Source: Comamonas testosteroni
Lineage (GTDB): Bacteria; Pseudomonadota; Gammaproteobacteria; Burkholderiales; Burkholderiaceae_C
DNA length: 64,000 bases
Assembly: GCF_014076415.1 (NCBI RefSeq)
Contig: NZ_CP043568.1
Coordinates: 5,270,001-5,334,000, forward strand
Reading direction: 5' to 3'
The position numbers and the translations under genes are program-made. The notes beneath the pieces are model-generated. The model did not search any database. It saw only the letters and a list, made by a program, of their open reading frames with translations, and was not told where the DNA came from. This document shows positions 42,474 through 50,713 of this stretch, in pieces; positions within the stretch are counted from its first letter, which is position 1; each line of letters starts with the position of its first letter.

Positions 42474-43265
42474 TCAGTCATTCGCGCTCAGTTCCTCGTG
42501 GTGGGCGGCCTCGCCCTGCTTCCAGTAGGACGCAATCCGCATGCGCTTGGGATTGGCACCGGACTTGGCCAGAATGCGCTTGCGCAGATCGGCCATGGCA
42601 CGATTCTCGCCCGCCGCCCAGACAAAGCCGTCTCCTTCGGGCAGTTCCAGCGCATCCACCGCATCGGCCAGCGAACTCACCCACTGCAGGTCCAGCGCAG
42701 CAGCGCTGCTCCAGCGGCGCTGGTCTGCCGGGTTGCCGATCTGCACCCGCACGATGGCGCGGCTGCCGGCCGGCAATTCCGCCAGGCGGCGCTCCATGGC
42801 GGGCATGGCGCTTTCATCGCCCAGCAGCACATGCCAGTCCAGATCGGCGGGCACGACCAGGCTGCCGCGCGGGCCGGCCAGACCCAGCCACTGACCGATG
42901 GGGGCTGTGCGCGCCCATTCCACGGCGGGGCCAGAACCATGCTCGGCGAACTCCAGCTGCAGCGTGTTGCGGGCGGCGTCGTAGTTCAGCGGCGTGTAGT
43001 CGCGCATGGTGGGGCGCTCGCCGGCTATGTGCGGGCGACCGTCGACCATCTGCGGCAGATTGGGCCTATCCATCCCGGCCTGAGGCAGGATGAGCTTGGT
43101 GTGGTCGTCAAAGCCCGCGCTGACAAAGCCTGCCAGTTCGGGGCCGCCCAGGGTCAGGCGGATAAAGCCGGGGCTGAGCTGCTCGCGCGCCAGCAGCTGC
43201 ACATGGCGGGAGCGGAATTCGTGGCGTACACGCTGCATGATGGACACTGTCTCGTTGTTGGACAT
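42474..43265 (-). CDS. Siderophore-interacting FAD reductase (SIP family)
   Basis: SIP/ViuB proteins reduce ferric siderophores in the cytoplasm using FAD and NAD(P)H to release iron. The start was set at the ATG at 43265 (MSNNETVSIMQRVRHEFRSR), giving 263 residues. The FAD-binding half shows GERPTMRDYTPLNYDAARNT (RxYTP motif) and GSGPAVEWARTAPIGQWLGL with GLAGPRGSLVVP. The SIP C-terminal domain has LLGDESAMPAMERRLAELPA and FVWAAGENRAMADLRKRILA. It is transcribed away from a marR gene and lies beside a TonB receptor and piuC, forming an iron-acquisition locus. An in-frame TTG 30 bp further upstream is possible. Confidence 0.95.
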   Translation of the reverse strand: MSNNETVSIMQRVRHEFRSRHVQLLAREQLSPGFIRLTLGGPELAGFVSAGFDDHTKLILPQAGMDRPNLPQMVDGRPHIAGERPTMRDYTPLNYDAARNTLQLEFAEHGSGPAVEWARTAPIGQWLGLAGPRGSLVVPADLDWHVLLGDESAMPAMERRLAELPAGSRAIVRVQIGNPADQRRWSSAAALDLQWVSSLADAVDALELPEGDGFVWAAGENRAMADLRKRILAKSGANPKRMRIASYWKQGEAAHHEELSAND

Positions 43266-43277
43266 GATTTTCATTAA

Positions 43278-43324
43278 GTTGATAAAGTCCACCAAATATC
43301 CCTTAATAAGTTGACTAAGTCAAC
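43278..43324 (+). promoter_or_regulatory. Twin operator-like palindromes over the predicted marR promoter
   Basis: GTTGACT-A-AGTCAAC (43310-43324) is a perfect palindrome. GTTGATA-A-AGTCCAC (43278-43292) matches it at 12 of 15 positions, 32 bp (about three helical turns) away. Between them a promoter TTGATA-N18-TTAATA (43279-43284 and 43303-43308) can be read rightward, so the sites would cover the -35 and the start point. Control of both marR and the divergent SIP gene by MarR is inferred. Confidence 0.65.
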
Positions 43325-43341
43325 AAACAACCTTTCCCACC

Positions 43342-43785
43342 ATGAGTTCATCCATCGCCGCCGATGTGTTTGAAGTGCTGCACGATCTGCTGCACCTGTT
43401 TCGCGCGCGCCTGCTTGAGTCGCTTGAAGCAGTGCAACCGGGGCTGACCTTCAACGAATTCCGCATCCTCATGCACACCGGTCGCCACCCCGGCATCACG
43501 CAAAAGGAACTGGTCGAGCACAGCCACACCGACAAGGCCCAGATGGCGCGTACCCTGGCCCAGTTGCAGGACAAGGGCTGGCTGGAGCGCTCGGCCAGCG
43601 AAGCCGACAAGCGCGTGCGCTGCCTGCAGCTCAGCGCCCGGGGACAGCAGTTGTTCGATCAGCTCAGACACCGGCGCGAGCAGATAGCCACCGAGCTGCT
43701 CAGCGACTTTCCCGAAGCCCAGCAGGGCTTGCTGCATGGGCTGCTGCTGCAGGCCAGGGACAGCGCCCAGGCGACGCGACCGTAA
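43342..43785 (+). CDS. MarR-family transcriptional regulator
   Basis: A 147-residue winged-helix protein, MSSSIAADVFEVLHDLLHLF at the start. The DNA-binding part is HPGITQKELVEHSHTDKAQM followed by ARTLAQLQDKGWLERSASEA and DKRVRCLQLSARGQQLFDQL (wing). MarR proteins act as dimers on palindromes. Two related palindromes flank the promoter just upstream, which suggests autorepression and control of the divergent SIP reductase gene. The ligand is unknown; from context it may respond to iron, a siderophore or oxidative stress. No clear Shine-Dalgarno precedes the ATG. Confidence 0.93.
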   Translation: MSSSIAADVFEVLHDLLHLFRARLLESLEAVQPGLTFNEFRILMHTGRHPGITQKELVEHSHTDKAQMARTLAQLQDKGWLERSASEADKRVRCLQLSARGQQLFDQLRHRREQIATELLSDFPEAQQGLLHGLLLQARDSAQATRP

Positions 43786-43917
43786 AGACTTTCAAAAAAG
43801 GAAGCAGCCAGCGCATGCTGCTCCATGATTTCAATGCTCTAGCACCTTGAAATGCATATAGGAAAGGCGGCAGTAGCTCTCATATCCGAAGTGAAGCGAG
43901 TGCCCGCCTACCCCGAC

Positions 43918-43935
43918 CATGTTGCTGTGCAACAA
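43918..43935. promoter_or_regulatory. Second GTTGC-N3-GCAAC palindrome
   Basis: CATGTTGC-TG-TGCAACAA differs at only two central positions from the sequence at 30752-30769 upstream of the GNAT gene. It lies between marR and the receptor gene, ~40 bp upstream of the Fur box. Regulator unknown. Confidence 0.35.
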
Positions 43936-43973
43936 CGCCAGACATGATTCTCCGTAAATTTTCGCAAAGTTTT

Positions 43974-43992
43974 ATTAAGAATCATTATCATT
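43974..43992 (+). promoter_or_regulatory. Fur box upstream of the siderophore receptor
   Basis: ATTAAGAATCATTATCATT closely matches the Fur consensus (AGAATCATTATCATT core) and lies ~135 bp upstream of the chosen receptor start (75 bp upstream of the alternative GTG start). It implies iron-dependent repression of the receptor and piuC. The remaining 43786-44125 region has no gene. Confidence 0.8.
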
Positions 43993-44125
43993 CAATGAAT
44001 TCGTACCCGAGTACGCTTTAGCCAGCCAGGACTTCGCCCGGACGCCACCCGTGTCTGCGGTCGCATCACAAGTGCAGACAGCCCGTACCAGCCAGCCATC
44101 TGTCTTCACTCCTAGTCCTTTCAAC

Positions 44126-46483
44126 ATGGCTCAATCCAACATCTATATCCAAAGCCGCAAGCATTCCGCAGGCCGCTTGCCTTCCTCCGCCGGCCTGGTC
44201 GCCTGCGCCACCGTGCTGGCCGGTGCCACCCTGGCACTGCCGGCTCTGGCCCAGTCTGCGGAAACCGCACTCAAGGAAGTCAAGGTGGAAGGCAATGCCG
44301 ACACCGGCTACACACCGGGCCAGCTGTCCTCGCCCAAATTCACCCAGCCGCTGGTCAACACCACCCAGACCGTCAACGTCATCAAGGAGCAGCTGCTGCA
44401 GGAGCAAGGCGCCACCACGCTGACCGAGGCGCTGCGCAATGTGCCCGGCGCCGGCACCTTCTACGCAGGCGAGAACGGCAACACCAGCACGGGCGACGCC
44501 GTCTATATGCGCGGCTTCGACAGCTCCAGCAGCATCTATGTGGACGGCGTGCGCGACATCGGCTCGATCTCGCGCGATATGTTCAACATCGACCAGGTCG
44601 AAGTCACCAAGGGCCCGGCCGGCACGGACTACGGCCGCAGCGCGCCCACCGGCGCCATCAACCTGGTGAGCAAGCAGGCCAATCTGAACAACAGCTTCGG
44701 TGGCTCGCTGGGCCTGGGCTCGGCCAGCTACAAACGCGCCAGCATCGACCTGAACCGCGTCGTCAATGCCGAGACCGGCACGGCCGTGCGCCTGAACGCC
44801 ATGGCGCAGGACGCCAATGTGGCGGGCCGCAACGGCATCGAAAACAACCGCTGGGGCATTGCACCTTCGATTGCCTTCGGCCTGAATTCGCCCACCCGCG
44901 TGTTCGTGAACCTGCTGCACATCAAGCAGAGCAATGTGCCCGACGGCGGCGTTGCCACCATCGGCCTGCCCGGCTACACCTCGCCCGACGCTGCAGGCTA
45001 TGCAGGCCGCCGCGCCTTTCTGGATTCGGCAGCACGCGTCAACAGCAAGAACTTCTACGGCACGGCCTCCGATCACGACGATGTGACGGCCACCATGGCC
45101 ACGCTGAAGGTGGAGCATGACTTCACATCCACCACCAAGCTGCGCAACACCACGCGCTGGGGCGAGACCAAGCAGGACTATCTGCTCTCGGCCATCATGG
45201 GCCAGGGATATTCTGTGGGCGGCGTGCTCGGCAGCAATGGTCTGCAGACTCCCAACCCCGCCGATCCATCCACATGGTCGATGGCGCGCCTCATCAACAC
45301 CAAGGATCAGGTCAACCGCATCCTGACCAATCAGACCAATCTGAGCACCAGCCTTGCCACCGGCAGCGTGCTGCATGATCTGAGCCTGGGCCTGGAGCTG
45401 ACACGCGAGGAACAGACCAATTACGGCCTGGCCGCCTCGGGCTCGGTACCCAGCCGGGTCAGCGTGTACAACCCCGACGCCAGCGTCACACTGCCTGCCT
45501 ATGTACGCAACGGCGCCGACAGCAAGGGCAAGACCGACACCGTGGCCCTGTATGCCTTCGACACGCTGAAGTTCAACGACCAGTGGCAAGCCAATCTGGG
45601 CCTGCGCCTGGACCGCTACAAGACCTCGTACAACGCCATGGCGGTCTGCACGGCCACCTCGACCACCCAGCCCTGCGGCAGCAAACCTGTTGGCACCGTG
45701 GTGCCCACCACCTCGGACGGCCTAAGCAAATCCGGCACCTTGCTGAGCTGGAAGGCAGGCCTGCTCTACAAGCCCGCCCCCAATGGCAGCGTGTACATGA
45801 ACTACGCCCTCTCGCAGCAGCCCCCGGGCGGCAGCAACTTTGCGCTGTCGGCCGCCGTGAACAATGCCGCCAACCCGAATATGGACCCGCAGAAGGCCAA
45901 GACGCTGGAGCTGGGCAGCAAATGGGAGCTGATGGAAAAGAATCTGATGCTCAGCGGCGCGCTGTTCCGCACCGAAGTAACCAACGAGATCGTCACCAAC
46001 TCCGACGGCACCGTGGGCCAGACCGGCAAGAAGATCGTGCAGGGCCTGGAGCTGGGCGTGATCGGCCAGATCAACAAGGCCTGGGGCGTGAGCGCGGGCT
46101 ACACCGTGCAGAACACCAAGGTCGACACCGGCGCCCTGGTGGCAGCCGACGCCAGCAACGGCCTGACCTATACGCCCAAGAATGCCTTCAGCCTGTGGAG
46201 CACCTACCAGCTGCCCTTCGGCCTGACGATCGGCGGCGGCGCGCGCTATGCGGGCGGCCTCAAGCGCGGCACCGACGGTGCCGTGGGCACGCCCAACCAC
46301 ACGGACGCCTACTGGGTGTTCGATGCCATGGCCAGCTACCGCGTGAACAAGAATCTGGACATCCAGCTCAATGTCTTCAATCTGTTCGACAAGGACTATG
46401 TGGCAGCCATCAACAAGAGCGGCTACCGCTACTTCCCCGGCATTGCACGCTCGGCCCGTCTGACGGCAAACTTCAAGTTCTGA
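44126..46483 (+). CDS. fiu: TonB-dependent catecholate-siderophore receptor, Fiu-like
   Basis: This outer-membrane receptor imports ferric siderophores with TonB-ExbBD energy. I begin at the ATG at 44126 (MAQSNIYIQSRKHSAGRLPS), giving 785 residues with a signal peptide ending ALPALAQS; a GTG at 44051 is in frame. The plug domain (~45-160) has QTVNVIKEQLLQEQGATTLT, EALRNVPGAGTFYAGENGNT and DGVRDIGSISRDMFNIDQVE, followed by KGPAGTDYGRSAPTGAINLV. The barrel ends FPGIARSARLTANFKF with the terminal Phe. Sequence style and the following piuC gene fit the Fiu/PiuA group, which takes up monocatecholate compounds. A Fur box lies upstream. Specific ligand is inferred. Confidence 0.93.
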   Translation: MAQSNIYIQSRKHSAGRLPSSAGLVACATVLAGATLALPALAQSAETALKEVKVEGNADTGYTPGQLSSPKFTQPLVNTTQTVNVIKEQLLQEQGATTLTEALRNVPGAGTFYAGENGNTSTGDAVYMRGFDSSSSIYVDGVRDIGSISRDMFNIDQVEVTKGPAGTDYGRSAPTGAINLVSKQANLNNSFGGSLGLGSASYKRASIDLNRVVNAETGTAVRLNAMAQDANVAGRNGIENNRWGIAPSIAFGLNSPTRVFVNLLHIKQSNVPDGGVATIGLPGYTSPDAAGYAGRRAFLDSAARVNSKNFYGTASDHDDVTATMATLKVEHDFTSTTKLRNTTRWGETKQDYLLSAIMGQGYSVGGVLGSNGLQTPNPADPSTWSMARLINTKDQVNRILTNQTNLSTSLATGSVLHDLSLGLELTREEQTNYGLAASGSVPSRVSVYNPDASVTLPAYVRNGADSKGKTDTVALYAFDTLKFNDQWQANLGLRLDRYKTSYNAMAVCTATSTTQPCGSKPVGTVVPTTSDGLSKSGTLLSWKAGLLYKPAPNGSVYMNYALSQQPPGGSNFALSAAVNNAANPNMDPQKAKTLELGSKWELMEKNLMLSGALFRTEVTNEIVTNSDGTVGQTGKKIVQGLELGVIGQINKAWGVSAGYTVQNTKVDTGALVAADASNGLTYTPKNAFSLWSTYQLPFGLTIGGGARYAGGLKRGTDGAVGTPNHTDAYWVFDAMASYRVNKNLDIQLNVFNLFDKDYVAAINKSGYRYFPGIARSARLTANFKF

Positions 46484-46490
46484 TTGGAAG

Positions 46491-46590
46491 TTCTCCCCCT
46501 GAGGCGCTCCGCGCCTTCCCCCTCTCTGGCGCTGAGCGCCGGAGGGGGACGACAGCCTCGCTGCGCGGCGGCGCTTGCTCGCTGTCTCTT
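46491..46590 (+). repeat. Stop-proximal GC-rich dispersed element, copy 3
   Basis: On the plus strand CCCCCTGAGGCGCTCCGCGCC begins ~12 bases after the receptor stop codon and is followed by TTCCCCCTCT-CTGGCGCT-GAGCGCCGGAGGGGGA, then CTCGCTGCGCGGCGGCGC. It is the same element as at 9503, 13769 and 60636 and again points away from the gene it follows. It lies between the receptor and piuC genes. Confidence 0.8.
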
Positions 46591-46682
46591 GCCTGGATCG
46601 CGCCGTCTTCAGCGACAGCGATCCACTTTCCGACTTGCAGCCTCGCCCAAGCGGGGCTTCTCCATTTCAAAGAATTCTCACC

Positions 46683-47363
46683 ATGATGCTGCATATCCCC
46701 CATGTCCTGAGCCGCGAGCAGGTCGCCAGCATGCGTGCCGCCATCGATGCCGCGGACTGGGTCGACGGCCGCGCCACCGTGGGCAGCCAGGGCGCCCAGG
46801 TCAAGCGCAACCGGCAACTGCCCGAGCACTCGCCCGTGGCCCAGGAGCAGGGCCGCATCATCTTGCAGGCGCTGGCAGCCAGCCCGCTGTTCTTCAGCGC
46901 CGCCCTGCCCGCGCGCACCATGCCGCCGCTGTTCAACCGCTACAGCGACAGCGAAACCTACGGCCTGCATGTGGACGGCGCGGCACGCCGGGTCGCGGGC
47001 TCCGAGCAGTGGCTGCGCACCGATGTGTCCTGCACGCTGTTTCTCTGCGAGCCCGAGGACTACGAGGGCGGCGAGCTGGTCGTGGTCGACACCTACGGCA
47101 CGCACGAGGTCAAGCTGCCTGCGGGCGATCTCATCCTCTACCCCTCCACCAGCCTGCACCGGGTCGAGCCCGTGACTCGCGGCGAGCGGGTCTGCTCCTT
47201 TTTCTGGGCCCAGAGCATGGTGCGCGACGACGCGCGCCGGGCCCTGCTGTTCGAGATGGATCAGGCCATCACCGGCCTGCGCGGGAAATTCGGCGAAACC
47301 GGGGAGACCGTGAGTCTGACCGGCCACTATCACAACCTGTTGCGGATGTGGGCCGAAACCTGA
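46683..47363 (+). CDS. piuC: Fe(II)/2-oxoglutarate-dependent hydroxylase PiuC (YbiX, PKHD type)
   Basis: A 226-residue prolyl-4-hydroxylase-like dioxygenase, the normal size of PiuC/YbiX. The iron triad is LHVDGAARR (H96, D98) and STSLHRVEP (H159), with R169 in TRGER for 2-oxoglutarate. The N-terminus is [20 protein letters not shown]; a second ATG follows immediately. PiuC genes typically follow Fiu/PiuA receptors and their products are needed for full receptor activity, although the substrate is not known. It is separated from the receptor by ~200 bp containing a dispersed GC-rich element, and probably shares its Fur-controlled transcript. Confidence 0.95.
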   Translation: MMLHIPHVLSREQVASMRAAIDAADWVDGRATVGSQGAQVKRNRQLPEHSPVAQEQGRIILQALAASPLFFSAALPARTMPPLFNRYSDSETYGLHVDGAARRVAGSEQWLRTDVSCTLFLCEPEDYEGGELVVVDTYGTHEVKLPAGDLILYPSTSLHRVEPVTRGERVCSFFWAQSMVRDDARRALLFEMDQAITGLRGKFGETGETVSLTGHYHNLLRMWAET

Positions 47364-47391
47364 GAACGTGTTCTAGAACCGGCTGAACTGC

Positions 47392-47964
47392 TCAGGGCTT
47401 GTGCTTTTCGGCGCAGCCGACCAGGTGGTTGTGCATGCTGGTCATGCACTGGTACATATCGCGCGAGCGTCCCGTGGCGGCCTTGCAGTCGCTGACCGTG
47501 GCCTGCGAGCGCAGCTTCACGAAGTTGCCCGCCGAGCTGTCGTACTGGGCCTGGGTGATATAGCCGCCCCTGAGATTTTTCTGGCCGTTTTCCAGCATGG
47601 TCTCGATCTGGCTGCGGATGTTGTCCACCGCCAGCGCGCAGTTCAGCGCCACTTCCTTGCCATCGACCTTTCTCAGGCCCTGGGCCAGACCGTCGGCCAT
47701 TTCCTGAGCGCCCTTGGGCAGCTTCCTGGTGCCGTCTGGATTGCGAGTCTCAGGTCCTTCGCCAAAGCGCCCCGCGCCCGCACCCGAGCTGCCGTTGGGC
47801 GAGACCTTGACCCGCGATGCATCCGCCTGCTGCGGAGGCAACTGCGAGCCGTAATGCGTCTGCCCCTGCGCATCCACCCATTTGTAGACTGGCTGTGCCA
47901 TCAGGGCACCGGCCCAGACCAGTCCCAGCGTGGCGATGAACACGCGGACTCTTGCTGCTGACAT
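47392..47964 (-). CDS. Exported DUF4124-domain protein
   Basis: The ATG at 47964 (MSAARVRVFIATLGLVWAGA) has GGGAG 11 bases upstream and gives 190 residues with a signal peptide cleaved after LMA (residue ~22). DUF4124 follows: QPVYKWVDAQGQTHYGSQLP. The rest is a hydrophilic linker (VSPNGSSGAGAGRFGEGPET) and a helical C-terminal part with three or four Cys (NCALAVDNIRS, VSDCKAATGRSRDMYQCMTS, VGCAEKHKP) that could form periplasmic disulfides. Function is unknown; DUF4124 proteins are common periplasmic proteins in betaproteobacteria. It is convergent with piuC. Confidence 0.88.
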   Translation of the reverse strand: MSAARVRVFIATLGLVWAGALMAQPVYKWVDAQGQTHYGSQLPPQQADASRVKVSPNGSSGAGAGRFGEGPETRNPDGTRKLPKGAQEMADGLAQGLRKVDGKEVALNCALAVDNIRSQIETMLENGQKNLRGGYITQAQYDSSAGNFVKLRSQATVSDCKAATGRSRDMYQCMTSMHNHLVGCAEKHKP

Positions 47965-48173
47965 TGCGTCTTTCTCCCTCACTCGGTATGGGTCTGCCAT
48001 GCGCAGAACCGATATTTGTAAAGAAGTGTAACCAATAATCAGGGATATAAAAACAGGAGCTGCCTGCGCTTTTTCACCTTTGATTTCATACATAAAACAG
48101 TTTGAAATCGATGAGTGAAAGGCGCTGACAGCTCCTGATTCAAAAGCTCATGTCGCTCGTGAAGCGCTCAGCC

Positions 48174-50357
48174 TCAGAACTTCATGTTCGCCGTGATCCA
48201 GAAGGTACGCCCGGCCTGGGTCACACCGGACACCGAGGAGCCGCCCTGGAAATAGCTGTTCACCCAGGTCGGCGTGCCGTTGATGCTCACCTGCTGGTAC
48301 TTGCGGAAATCCTTGTCGAACAGATTGAAGATGCTGGCGTTGATGCTCAGGCTCTTGTTGACCTGATAGCTGCCGCCCAGATGGAACAGCGCATAGCCCT
48401 TGATATCGCCCACGGCATCGAACACGGCCTTGTTGGCGGAGCTCAGATTGTCGTAGGAGCCGCTGAAGCGCGGGCTCTTGCTGCGGTACTCGCCGCGTGC
48501 CCACAGGCGCCACTGGCCGGTCGGCGTCCAGTCCAGCTGGGCGCTGGCTATGTGCTTGGCGGTGTTCGCCAGCTGGCCGTTCTTGCGGCCTCCCTCGATC
48601 ACCTCGCTGTTGGTCCAGGTGTAGCCGGCCTTGACGGCCCAGTCCTTGGCCAGCTGGACGCGGCTGCTCAGCTCCAGACCCCAGGTCTTGGCCTTGTCCA
48701 CGTTGATGGAGTAATCGGCCGTGGGGTTGAAGGCGCAGCTGGAGATGGCCGAAGTCAGGCAGGAGCCGCCAGAGGCGATCTTGTCCTTGACATCGTTGTG
48801 GAAGAAGGTGGCCGCGCTGGTCCAGCCTGCCTTGTTGTCGAACAGGGCCGACAGCTCCACATTGGTGCTGGTCTCGGGCTTGAGGTTGGGGTTGCCGATA
48901 TTGATGGTCTGGCCCTGGCCGCTAATGCCGCTGACACCGTCGATCAGCTGATTCAGGCGCGGAGCCTTGAAGCCCTGGCTCACGCCGCCCTTGAAGGTCC
49001 AGTTCGTCGTCGCATCCCAGACCAGATAGGCCCGCGGGCTGAACTGGCCGCCAAAGGCGTCATGGTGGTCATAGCGGCCGCCCAGCGTGGCGGTCAGGCC
49101 CTGACGCAGGCGCCACTCGTCTTCCACGAACAGCGCCCACATGGTCTGCTTGTGGCTTTGCGGCAGCAGGCCGTCCTTGAGCTTGGCATCCCAGAACTGG
49201 CCGCCCACGGTCAGCATATGGGCATCGCCCACGGGCGCCACCAGCTTGCTGTCCAGCACCAGATTGGTGGTCTTCAACTCGCGATCGGCGCCAGCACGCG
49301 GGTCGCCCTTGGGCACCGAAGCGCCGGGAATGGTGCGGCCAATGGTCTCGGTTTCGGTGTGCATCAGGCTGCTTTCCAGCGTGCCGAAGCCCAGACGGCC
49401 GGTATGACCGATGCTGATCTGATCGCGGTTGAAGCGCAGGGCGTCGCGGTAGCCGGGCAGCTTGCTGGGGTCGGTGATGACCGCATCACGGCTGCCCAGA
49501 CGGCCATCTTCGTTGTTGTACCAGGTGCGGCCCTGATCCACATCCAGCCAGATGTCGTGATAGCGGTTGGGCGTCAGCGTCAGCTTGACACCCAGGCTGT
49601 GCTGGCGGCTTTGAGCCGGCGCGGGGTTGCGTGCCTGTGCGGGCTGGGCGGCGCCAGGGGCCAGCACCCAGTCGGAAGCATCGCGGTTGAAGGTGCTGCC
49701 GCGCACGGCCAGGCCCAGCACGTCCTGCTTGATGGGGCCGTTGATGTAGAAGCTGCTCTTGTACTGATTGCCCCATTCGCTGTCTTGCGGAATGCCGGCG
49801 CCCACGCTGACTTCGCCGCCCCACTCCTTGCTGACCTTGCGCGTGATGATGTTGATCACGCCGCCCATGGCGTCCGAGCCATAGAGCGTGGACATGGGGC
49901 CGCGAATGACTTCAATACGCTCGATGGCCGACATGGGCGGCATGAAGCTGGTCAGTGCGGCGCCGAAGCCGTTGGGCGTGACGTCGCCCGCCACGTTCTG
50001 GCGGCGCCCGTCGATCAGGATCAGCGTGTAGTCGCTGGGCATGCCGCGAATGCTGATATCGAGACCGCCGGTCTTGCCGGTGCCGCCCATCACATCAATG
50101 CCTTCCACGCCCTGCAGGGCTTCGGCCAGATCGCGGAAGTTCTTGGTCTCAAGCTCCTGGCGCGTCACGACGGAGATGGAGGCCGGGGCATTTTTCAGCT
50201 CCTGCTCGAAGCCGGAGGCCGAGACCACCACCTCCTCCATGGTGGACTCCCTGGCTTGGGCAAAAGCATTGCCCGCACATGCGGCGGCAGCGGCCAGGGC
50301 CAGTAGACGGGGTTGCCAGCGAATATGGCGGGCGCGGCTGAAAGCTGCGTTGGACAT
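48174..50357 (-). CDS. TonB-dependent outer-membrane receptor, CirA/FepA-like
   Basis: Start ATG at 50357 (MSNAAFSRARHIRWQPRLLA) with GAGGAG upstream gives 727 residues including a signal peptide ending AFAQA. The TonB box is probably EEVVVSAS, then the plug: VTRQELETKNFRDLAEALQG, VEGIDVMGGTGKTGGLDISI, RGMPSDYTLILIDGRRQN and IERIEVIRGPMSTLYGSDAM with GGVINIITRK. The barrel ends GVTQAGRTFWITANMKF. This is the CirA/FepA/BfrA type, suggesting ferric catecholate or a related chelate. Only a weak Fur-like sequence is seen upstream (~50525-50545). It stands alone, with no transporter genes beside it. Confidence 0.93.
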   Translation of the reverse strand: MSNAAFSRARHIRWQPRLLALAAAAACAGNAFAQARESTMEEVVVSASGFEQELKNAPASISVVTRQELETKNFRDLAEALQGVEGIDVMGGTGKTGGLDISIRGMPSDYTLILIDGRRQNVAGDVTPNGFGAALTSFMPPMSAIERIEVIRGPMSTLYGSDAMGGVINIITRKVSKEWGGEVSVGAGIPQDSEWGNQYKSSFYINGPIKQDVLGLAVRGSTFNRDASDWVLAPGAAQPAQARNPAPAQSRQHSLGVKLTLTPNRYHDIWLDVDQGRTWYNNEDGRLGSRDAVITDPSKLPGYRDALRFNRDQISIGHTGRLGFGTLESSLMHTETETIGRTIPGASVPKGDPRAGADRELKTTNLVLDSKLVAPVGDAHMLTVGGQFWDAKLKDGLLPQSHKQTMWALFVEDEWRLRQGLTATLGGRYDHHDAFGGQFSPRAYLVWDATTNWTFKGGVSQGFKAPRLNQLIDGVSGISGQGQTINIGNPNLKPETSTNVELSALFDNKAGWTSAATFFHNDVKDKIASGGSCLTSAISSCAFNPTADYSINVDKAKTWGLELSSRVQLAKDWAVKAGYTWTNSEVIEGGRKNGQLANTAKHIASAQLDWTPTGQWRLWARGEYRSKSPRFSGSYDNLSSANKAVFDAVGDIKGYALFHLGGSYQVNKSLSINASIFNLFDKDFRKYQQVSINGTPTWVNSYFQGGSSVSGVTQAGRTFWITANMKF

Positions 50358-50713
50358 GATGACTCCTCGGCCTGCCTCGGGCAGGTCGTTCACAGATACG
50401 GGTAGGAAGCGGCGGCCCGGTGGGCCTTCTGGACAGCTGGCAGGCAGCTAAAGGGAGACAAAGCCGAGGTTGTATGTGACGTTATGGGCTCTGACGGTTG
50501 CAATTATGTACTTTTGTAAACGCAAACCAATCTCATTCGCCATCTGTTTGTAGGTTATTTGCCTACATGAGACTTTGCGTGCTATTTCACGCGCGCCTCG
50601 GCGCGGGTCTTGTTTGAGCACTTGAAGCATTCAATAAAAAAGCGCTCTGCACCTTTCAGGCAGAGCGCTTTTCACTATCATCAAATGAGCAATCAGCTCA
50701 TCAAGACACCCGC
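50358..50713. other. Intergenic region between TonB receptor and slt
   Basis: This 356 bp gap contains the receptor promoter (right part, AT-rich, with a weak Fur-like GAATGAGATTGGTTT reading leftward) and the slt terminator at 50636-50672. No further gene was seen. Confidence 0.4.
50636..50672 (-). terminator. Intrinsic terminator of slt
   Basis: On the minus strand a perfect 10-bp stem AGCGCTCTGC / GCAGAGCGCT with a 9-base loop is followed by a T-run, ~42 bp after the slt stop codon. Confidence 0.9.

Noticed and set aside
44066..45589. 507-codon minus-strand frame opposite the Fiu-like receptor
   Set aside because: Antisense to a receptor with clear plug and barrel motifs; composition typical of a shadow.
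48150..50306. 718-codon plus-strand frame opposite the second TonB receptor
   Set aside because: Antisense shadow; Ala/Gly/Val/Gln-rich without motif, and the opposite strand has a complete receptor with signal peptide.
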